Shown: one piece after another, positions 58,054 through 64,000 of the stretch | Layout of the letters: every line of letters starts with the position of its first letter | Position numbering within the stretch: the stretch's first letter is position 1 | NCBI RefSeq assembly: GCF_027920805.1 | Contig: NZ_JANWOI010000001.1 | Location: 1-64,000, forward strand | DNA from: Govania unica | Lineage (GTDB): Bacteria; Pseudomonadota; Alphaproteobacteria; Sphingomonadales; Govanellaceae | Reading direction: 5' to 3' | Length of the DNA: 64,000 nucleotides | Notes under the pieces: model-generated | Database searches by the model: none | Told to the model about the DNA's origin: nothing | What the model saw: only the letters and a program-made list of their open reading frames with translations | Translations under genes and position numbers: made by a program

Positions 58054-59286
58054 ATGACCGAAATGCTCGCTAGTTTACGTGAAGAGGCCGAAGCCCGTTA
58101 TGTGGCGCTGGGCCTGCCCACGGTTGCGGATGAAGCCTGGCGCTATGTCAATCTTGGCGTCCTGCGCAAGGGGGCATTCCAGTTGTCCGGCCTGGTGGAC
58201 GCAGATGAAGATGCACTGCCGGTAACCGATTTCGGCGGCGCTGTTCTGGTGCTGGTCAATGGCCGCTTTGTCCCGGCGCTGTCGCGGCTTGAGGAGCTTG
58301 ACGGTGTGACGGTGACGCCGCTTGCCGATGCGCTTGTGACGGACGCGACTTTGGCCACCCGCCTGAAGGCAGATGACGGCCGCGCCCTCACGGCGCTGAA
58401 TACGGCGCTCTGGGCCGACGGGCTGGTGATCCGCGCGGATAAGCCTGTGGCCAAGCCGCTGACCCTTCTCTATGTGAGCGCCCCCGGGGAAGCCGAGGAA
58501 GCGACGCATCCGCGACTGTTTGTGGATCTCGCCCCGAGTGCTGAACTCACGCTTATCGAGATCTATCAGGGCCGCAGCGAGCTTTTGTACTGGGTCAATC
58601 CGGTGCGCGAAGTGACCTTGGGCGCGAACGCGGGCTTCAAGGCGGTGACGCTTTATGATGAAGGTCCGGCGGCCATTCATACCGGGCTGTTGAAGGTGGT
58701 TCAGAAGCGTGACAGCCGGTTCGAACATCGCGCCCTGTCGCTTGGCGGAAAAGTCGTGCGGCACGAAGTTCATGTGCGGCTTGAAGAGCCGGGCGTGCTC
58801 TGCAATCTTATGGGCGCGGCTTTGGCGGCGTCTGGCCAGACCCTTGATACCTATACGGAAATGCATCATCTGGCGCCTCACGGCACCAGCCATCAGACGT
58901 TTCGCAGTGTGGCCGATGCCAAGGGCACCACGGCCTATCAAGGCCGCATTGTGGTTCATGAGGATGCGCAGAAGACCGACGCTATCCAGTCAAGCCGCAA
59001 TCTTCTGCTGGCCAAGGGCGCCGAAGCCAACACCAAGCCCGAGCTTGAAATCTATGCCGATGACGTCAAATGCGCCCATGGCGCGACGGTTGGCGAGCTT
59101 GACGAGGACATGTTGTTTTACCTTGAATCCCGGGGTATCGATCCGGTGTCGGCCAAGGCCATGCTGATCGAGGCTTTTGTCGGCGGGGTGATCGATGATC
59201 TGCCGGTGGCGGCTCTTGAGGATCTGTTGCGGGCGCGGGTCGCCGGCTGGATGCAGGGCAGGGCCATAGCGGGAGATCCGGCATGA
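58054..59286 (+). CDS. sufD: Fe-S cluster assembly protein SufD
   Basis: The 410-residue SufB paralogue has the C-terminal beta-helix block TAYQGRIVVHEDAQKTDAIQSSRNLLL and VKCAHGATVGELDEDMLFYLESRG. It completes the SufBCD complex and is linked with iron entry. The N-terminal helical part is divergent, as usual. It overlaps sufS by 4 bases. Confidence 0.96.
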   Translation: MTEMLASLREEAEARYVALGLPTVADEAWRYVNLGVLRKGAFQLSGLVDADEDALPVTDFGGAVLVLVNGRFVPALSRLEELDGVTVTPLADALVTDATLATRLKADDGRALTALNTALWADGLVIRADKPVAKPLTLLYVSAPGEAEEATHPRLFVDLAPSAELTLIEIYQGRSELLYWVNPVREVTLGANAGFKAVTLYDEGPAAIHTGLLKVVQKRDSRFEHRALSLGGKVVRHEVHVRLEEPGVLCNLMGAALAASGQTLDTYTEMHHLAPHGTSHQTFRSVADAKGTTAYQGRIVVHEDAQKTDAIQSSRNLLLAKGAEANTKPELEIYADDVKCAHGATVGELDEDMLFYLESRGIDPVSAKAMLIEAFVGGVIDDLPVAALEDLLRARVAGWMQGRAIAGDPA

Positions 59287-60527
59287 ATGCACCGCTGACG
59301 CTCAGGAACAGTTATGATGTGGAGCGTCTGCGCGCCGATTTCCCGGTGCTGCAGCAACAGATCCACGGCAAGCCCTTTGCATTTCTGGACAGCGCCGCAA
59401 GCGCCCAGAAGCCGCAGATGGTGATTGATGCCGAACGTGAGGTCTATGAGCGGGATTACGCCAATATTCATCGCGGGGTCTATTACCTCAGCCAGAAAAC
59501 CACCCAGACCTTCGAGGATGCACGGGAAAAGATCCGCGCGTTCCTGGGCGCGGCCCATGCGCGGGAGATTATTTTCACCCGCAACGCCACCGAAGGCGTC
59601 AATCTGGTGGCGCAAAGTTATGGCCGCACATTCCTGAAAGCCGGGGATGAAGTGGTGATCTCGCATATGGAGCATCATTCGAACATCGTGCCCTGGCAGA
59701 TTCTGCGCGATCAGATCGGCATCGTGATCAAGGTCGCGCCGATCGATCATGACGGCAATTTCCTGCTTGAAGATTATGCCAAGTTACTGTCGGACAAGAC
59801 GAAATTCGTCTCGATCACGCAGGTGTCGAATTCGCTCGGGTCGATCACGCCGATTGCCGAGATCATCCGCCTTGCTCATGAAGTGGGGGCCAAGGTGCTG
59901 GTGGACGGTTGTCAGGCGGTTCAGCATATGCCAACCGATGTGCAGGCGCTCGATGCTGATTTCTATGTTCTTACTGGGCATAAGCTTTATGGCCCGACCG
60001 GAATCGGCGTGCTGTACGGCAAGACGGCGCTGCTTGATGCCATGCCGCCTTATCAGGGCGGCGGCGACATGATCCGCTCGGTGACTTTCGAGAAAACCGA
60101 ATGGAACGATCTGCCGCATAAGTTCGAGGCCGGGACGCCGCATATCACCGGGGTGATCGGTCTGGGCGCGGCCATTGACTATGTGAATGCTATCGGGCTC
60201 GATGCCATCGCTGCCCATGAGCATGAGCTATTTACCTATGGCATGGAGCGGATACAGGAGATTCCGGGCCTGTCGATCATCGGCAAGGCGCGCAATCATG
60301 CCTCGCTCATTTCCTTTGTCATGGATTGCGCCCATCCTCATGACATCGGCACCATTCTTGACCATGAAGGCGTCGCTGTGCGGGCCGGGCATCATTGCGC
60401 CCAGCCGGTGATGGATTTCTTCGATGTACCGGCGACGGCGCGGGCCTCCTTCGGGCTCTATTCGACCAAAGCCGAGATTGATCAGATGATTGCAGGCTTG
60501 CACAAGGTACGGAAGATTTTCGCATGA
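59283..60527 (+). CDS. sufS: Cysteine desulfurase SufS
   Basis: SufS takes sulfur from cysteine for cluster assembly. The 414-residue type II desulfurase has the PLP lysine K234 in LTGHKLYGPTG and the persulfide-carrying C372 in RAGHHCAQP. No SufE gene is visible in this window, so its sulfur acceptor would have to be encoded elsewhere. ATGA overlap with the SufT-like gene. Confidence 0.97.
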   Translation: MNAPLTLRNSYDVERLRADFPVLQQQIHGKPFAFLDSAASAQKPQMVIDAEREVYERDYANIHRGVYYLSQKTTQTFEDAREKIRAFLGAAHAREIIFTRNATEGVNLVAQSYGRTFLKAGDEVVISHMEHHSNIVPWQILRDQIGIVIKVAPIDHDGNFLLEDYAKLLSDKTKFVSITQVSNSLGSITPIAEIIRLAHEVGAKVLVDGCQAVQHMPTDVQALDADFYVLTGHKLYGPTGIGVLYGKTALLDAMPPYQGGGDMIRSVTFEKTEWNDLPHKFEAGTPHITGVIGLGAAIDYVNAIGLDAIAAHEHELFTYGMERIQEIPGLSIIGKARNHASLISFVMDCAHPHDIGTILDHEGVAVRAGHHCAQPVMDFFDVPATARASFGLYSTKAEIDQMIAGLHKVRKIFA

Positions 60528-60943
60528 GCGATACCCAGAACATGACCGAGACCGAGACGCCGAAAACCGGATCCGATGCTGAGCCGGGTTTCCTTGAAGC
60601 CTTTCTCGACAACAAGCCGGAACCTGCGGCGGAACGCGATCCCGAGCTTGAATTTCATGTGATTGAGATGGTGCAGACCATTTACGATCCGGAAATCCCG
60701 GTCAATATCTATGAACTCGGCCTGATTTATGAACTGACCGCCGATGTGAAGGGCAATGTGAAGGTCATCATGACCCTGACCACGCCCCATTGTCCGGTCG
60801 CGGAAAGCATGCCCGGCGAGGTGGAAACGCGCATCCGTGGCGTGGAGGGCGTCAATGATGTTTCGGTCGAACTGACCTGGGAACCGGCCTGGGATCAGAG
60901 CATGATGTCCGAGGCAGCTCGGCTTGAACTTGGGTTCCTGTGA
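60524..60943 (+). CDS. sufT: SufT-like DUF59 Fe-S assembly protein
   Basis: The 139-residue protein has an acidic N-terminal stretch of about 45 residues and a DUF59/MIP18 domain with VQTIYDPEIPVNIYELGLIYEL and MTLTTPHCPVAESMPGEVE, including the conserved cysteine. Relatives help maturation of Fe-S proteins. Start overlaps sufS. Confidence 0.92.
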   Translation: MSDTQNMTETETPKTGSDAEPGFLEAFLDNKPEPAAERDPELEFHVIEMVQTIYDPEIPVNIYELGLIYELTADVKGNVKVIMTLTTPHCPVAESMPGEVETRIRGVEGVNDVSVELTWEPAWDQSMMSEAARLELGFL

Positions 60944-60957
60944 CCTATCTATGAACT

Positions 60958-60982
60958 ATTGCCATTCCCCGGCAATGACAGG
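60958..60982. repeat. Shortened family A remnant within the suf operon
   Basis: ATTGCCATTCCCCGGCAATGACAGG keeps the outer stem (ATTGCC against GGCAAT) and the AATGACAGG flank of family A, but the inner stem has collapsed. It lies in the 54-base gap between the sufT-like gene and the A-type carrier gene, the only member between co-directional genes. Confidence 0.5.
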
Positions 60983-60997
60983 AAAGTAGAGTGAACT

Positions 60998-61336
60998 ATG
61001 GCTCATCGTAACGTCATTTCCATCACCGATGCCGCAGCCGACCGGATCAAGGGTCTGTTGGCCGATCGCGGGCAGGCGTCTTTGGGTGTACGGTTGGGTA
61101 CGCGGGCACGGGGTTGCTCCGGCCTCGCCTATACGGTCGATTATGTGGACGAGCCGATCCTGTCGGACGAAGTTGTCGAAGACAAGGGTGTGCGGGTCTA
61201 TGTGGACGCGCAGTCGCTGCTGTATCTCATCGGCTCCGAGATGGACTTCAAGGAAGACGTATTCGCCGCCGGCTTCACCTTCACCAACCCGAACGCCAAG
61301 GGCCAGTGTGGCTGCGGCGAAAGCTTCCACGTTTAA
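60998..61336 (+). CDS. sufA: A-type Fe-S carrier protein SufA/IscA family
   Basis: The 112-residue protein has the three cluster cysteines of the family, one in ARGCSGLAY and two in GQCGCGESF, with the HesB core between. It carries clusters from SufBCD to targets. AGGAAAG lies upstream of the ATG. It is the last gene of the suf operon and ends 3 bases before the convergent patatin gene. Confidence 0.95.
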   Translation: MAHRNVISITDAAADRIKGLLADRGQASLGVRLGTRARGCSGLAYTVDYVDEPILSDEVVEDKGVRVYVDAQSLLYLIGSEMDFKEDVFAAGFTFTNPNAKGQCGCGESFHV

Positions 61337-61339
61337 GGT

Positions 61340-63853
61340 TTAAAGTTCCGCAAGCTTGGCTTTCAGACGCTCCACAAGCCCGGCGCTGGCGCGGAGATAA
61401 TTGCTCTCCACATTGAGAATGGCGGCAAAGGCCCGTTTTTTGGCGGCGAGGCTTCTGGCCGCGCGGTCTTCGGGCAGGCCGCCGATGTCGCCACGGCCGT
61501 TGTCCATGATGATATCGATCAACCGTTCAGCAGCGTTCAGCCGGCCCATCAGATAATCATTTTCGCGGTCCTTGCGGCTGAAGAAGGCGCCGAAATGCCG
61601 CATGGCCACGCCTTTCAACAGCGTGCGGGCGTCACCCTCGATCAGGACCTTGGCGTCGTTCGGGCTGATGCGGTCGATCATGATTTCGTTGAATTCACCA
61701 AGCTCGGTGCTGCCGGACACCGAAAAGCTGATGACATCCCAGAAACCGAAGCCGAGATAGCTCACGAGCAGCTCCCGCACCAGCGGCGCGGGCCAGCCGT
61801 TGCCATGAATGTCGGCGAGAATGGCATCGCTGTCGGTTTTCAGCTGGTTAAGCCCCATCTCGGTGCCGAGACCTAAGAGGGCAGCATCGATTTCGTCATG
61901 ACGTGCCGTAGAATAGACAGCGGCATCGAAACTGGCGGTGGGGTTTTCGTCATCGAGCGCACGAAAGGCCACATGAAAGGCTGAACGAAGGTCGGCGCTG
62001 ACAAAGACCCCGGTTTCACAGCGGCGCATGGCAGTCAGGACGTCATAAAGCCGGACCTTGAGGCTGTCGATCTCATCAATGGAGACGCGGTCTTGCTGGT
62101 CGTGCGACGTGGCTCCGTTGCCGTTTCTCACCAGATTGTCGCGCGCATAAAGCTGATTAAGCTCGCTTACCATATAGCGGATGCGGCGGCGCTGATAATC
62201 CAGGTCGAACGTGGTGAGAAAGCGTATCCAGTTCGGCAGGGTCGCTGGGTCCTGAAAAGCGAAATCGGGCAGAGCCATGCGTTCGCCATCAATGGGATCG
62301 CGCATCACCCAATGATGCAGGATTTCGGTCGCCCGTTGATGGGCCGGGCCGTCCCAGGCGAAACCGCAGATGTCTGAGACGATTCCAGCGAGATAGCGCA
62401 CGGAGGTTTGCAATTTCAGGCGGGTGTAGCCTTCATAGGAATAACCGGCATCACGGGCGGCGCGGGCATTGGCGGCCACGCGCCATTCGCTCACCGTGGC
62501 AGCGGTCACGGTGCTTTTGGCCGACTGGATATAGGGATCGACGATTTCCGCCACATGACGGCTGACACGCGGTTTGATGGCGGTGATCACCGATTTCACC
62601 GTGCGGATGCGTTCGTTCAGCGACTGGATTTCGGCCAGATCATCATGCACGGGCTCGTTGCGCGGGATATCCATCATCGCCGCCTTGAGCGTGCGCCACA
62701 GATTGGGCACACCTTCATCCGACGGGGATGTGGCGATCAGTTCGTCGGGATGCGGGTCCACATAGACGATACGGCGATCGACCTCGCGGAAGGCCGGGCG
62801 GCCATGAATGGATTTGACGGCGGCGGCAAAGGGTTTGTTGTTGAGAATGCTGCCGTCGATGAAGGCGGCCTTGTGGGGATCCACACCGGCGCGCAGATAA
62901 TTGGCGAAATTGCTGACGAAAAACCGGTCCTTGCTGCGCCAGCTCAGACCACGTTCGCCCAGCATCTCATCGACTTCGCCGATTTGCGCCGGGGCATAGG
63001 CACCCGGGAAACAGGCGGTGGCGCGGGCGGCGAAGGCGAGGCTTGGCACATCGTCATTTTGAAAATCGCTTTGCCAGTCGCCGTTCCGCCAATGGGTGAA
63101 GGAGAACTCAAAGGTGCAGCGATGTTCGCGCTCGGCGATCACCGGCGGATCATGGAGCGGCAGATAGCGGAGAAAGCCGTGAAAATCGGTCACGGTGACA
63201 AAGGTCTCCAGCCGATGACCGGCGGGCATCAGTGAATATTCGGGGCCTTTCGGCGTGCCCATGTCGATCAGCGCGTCATATAACAGCCGCACCAGATGAA
63301 CGCCATCGAACAAGGGTTTCATATGACGGAGCCGCACCAGCGGCGGGATCTTGTCACTTACCCCGGTGCTGTAGCCGCGCGCGCCGAACACCCGGCGGCT
63401 GACGAATTTGACCAGCGGGTCGACAATGATTTTGGACCAGATATTTGTTTCCTCGGGCGGCGGGGCAAGACGGCTCACGTCGGCCTCGCGCAGCCAGAGG
63501 TCGCGCAACGGATCATAGGCGAGGTCATGGGCGAGGGCGCGCGACAGGAAAATGCCGTTGATCCCACCCGCCGAGGCCCCGGCCACGCAATCGACCACCA
63601 CTCGCAGGTCGAACACGTCGCTCATATCGCGGAGAAGATCGTAATAGACATTCTCGGTATCGATGTCGTCGTCGCCATTGAGGCCAAGATCGCCATAACT
63701 GATCCCGTGCCGGGCGTCGCGGTCGCGGATCTTGTGCAGAGCGGCGGAAGCGCGGGCCAATTTCAACACTTCCTTGGTCACGCCATGCATATAGACGGCG
63801 AGCGACACCCCGCCGAAACAGACGAGCGCCAGCCTCAGCTCCTTTTCGCGCAT
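61340..63853 (-). CDS. Large patatin-like phospholipase (DUF3376-type)
   Basis: The 837-residue protein has a patatin domain in its first 370 residues. Early LRLALVCFGGVSLAVYMHGVT is the oxyanion glycine region, GASAGGING holds the serine nucleophile in a G-x-S-x-G motif, and IDGSILNNKPF carries the catalytic aspartate. The remaining 450 residues are mostly helical and resemble the long C-terminal part of patatin-related proteins with DUF3376. No signal peptide is visible, so a cytoplasmic or membrane-peripheral lipid hydrolase is likely. It reads towards the suf operon with no terminator between. Confidence 0.88.
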   Translation of the reverse strand: MREKELRLALVCFGGVSLAVYMHGVTKEVLKLARASAALHKIRDRDARHGISYGDLGLNGDDDIDTENVYYDLLRDMSDVFDLRVVVDCVAGASAGGINGIFLSRALAHDLAYDPLRDLWLREADVSRLAPPPEETNIWSKIIVDPLVKFVSRRVFGARGYSTGVSDKIPPLVRLRHMKPLFDGVHLVRLLYDALIDMGTPKGPEYSLMPAGHRLETFVTVTDFHGFLRYLPLHDPPVIAEREHRCTFEFSFTHWRNGDWQSDFQNDDVPSLAFAARATACFPGAYAPAQIGEVDEMLGERGLSWRSKDRFFVSNFANYLRAGVDPHKAAFIDGSILNNKPFAAAVKSIHGRPAFREVDRRIVYVDPHPDELIATSPSDEGVPNLWRTLKAAMMDIPRNEPVHDDLAEIQSLNERIRTVKSVITAIKPRVSRHVAEIVDPYIQSAKSTVTAATVSEWRVAANARAARDAGYSYEGYTRLKLQTSVRYLAGIVSDICGFAWDGPAHQRATEILHHWVMRDPIDGERMALPDFAFQDPATLPNWIRFLTTFDLDYQRRRIRYMVSELNQLYARDNLVRNGNGATSHDQQDRVSIDEIDSLKVRLYDVLTAMRRCETGVFVSADLRSAFHVAFRALDDENPTASFDAAVYSTARHDEIDAALLGLGTEMGLNQLKTDSDAILADIHGNGWPAPLVRELLVSYLGFGFWDVISFSVSGSTELGEFNEIMIDRISPNDAKVLIEGDARTLLKGVAMRHFGAFFSRKDRENDYLMGRLNAAERLIDIIMDNGRGDIGGLPEDRAARSLAAKKRAFAAILNVESNYLRASAGLVERLKAKLAEL

Positions 63854-64000
63854 GGGATGGACGTCCTCCGTGTGGTTTTAATCTTGCGTTTATTCTTAGT
63901 GGGGCGGCATTTGTGCGGGGTTTGTCGGCCCAAGGGGGACATAGACAGCGCATCTCTTAACGCATAGGCTGAGCCAAACCTCAAGTCACTACAATACCGG
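63854..64000. other. Intergenic end of window
   Basis: The 147 bases upstream of the patatin gene hold no recognisable gene, RNA or promoter that I can support. Confidence 0.4.

Overview
The window is about 64 kb of high-GC chromosome from an alphaproteobacterium. I infer this from gene order: the hisS-prfA-prmC-DUF4167-clpB run, the aroKB, secB/dnaQ-coaE-aroE-maf-ppsR and hemE-hemH-hemJ-rho blocks, and the mnmE-mnmG-rsmG-parA-parB and suf clusters are all arranged as in that class. I cannot name a genus. There is no phage, plasmid, transposase, CRISPR array or tRNA that I can support. This is core chromosome around the origin, not an accessory island.

Layout. The left edge (1-191) holds the promoter and boxB/boxA leader of an rRNA operon that reads leftward out of the window. 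From 0.7 to 41.7 kb most genes are on the minus strand: an M23 peptidase, clpB, a DUF4167 protein, a translation-termination block (hisS, prfA, nucleoside deaminase, prmC), ispG with a RodZ-like gene, ptsP, a nitronate monooxygenase-like gene and lysC. Then come ubiG, DUF1178, a nitrilase-family hydrolase, grxC, comF and a methyltransferase; mutT-GNAT-argJ divergent from secA; accA, xerD and an exported protein of unknown function preceded by a 46-residue membrane microprotein; aroK-aroB; an overlapping Tim44-mltA-smr-XRE operon; and fxsA, secB, dnaQ, coaE, aroE, maf and ppsR.

Between ppsR and hemE (about 41.77-42.18 kb) lies a strong oriC candidate, with four exact TTATCCACA DnaA boxes and an AT-rich stretch. 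This is the same gene interval as the Caulobacter origin. To its right almost all genes are on the plus strand: haem synthesis (hemE, hemH, hemJ), rho, then on the minus strand a quinone oxidoreductase, a dienelactone hydrolase and ogt. Next are DUF6489, a 2Fe-2S ferredoxin-like protein, mnmE, mnmG, rsmG, parA and parB. Two parS sites sit here, one before mnmG and one inside rsmG. A complete SUF Fe-S cluster operon follows (Rrf2 regulator, sufB, C, D, S, a SufT-like protein and an A-type carrier), and a convergent patatin-like phospholipase closes the window.

Two families of short palindromic repeats sit almost only between convergent genes, and mainly left of the origin. One family shows compensatory stem changes between copies. 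The window thus carries replication start, chromosome segregation, protein export and Fe-S/haem supply. The most interesting signals are regulatory and structural (oriC, parS, repeats, suf leader) rather than a new gene system.
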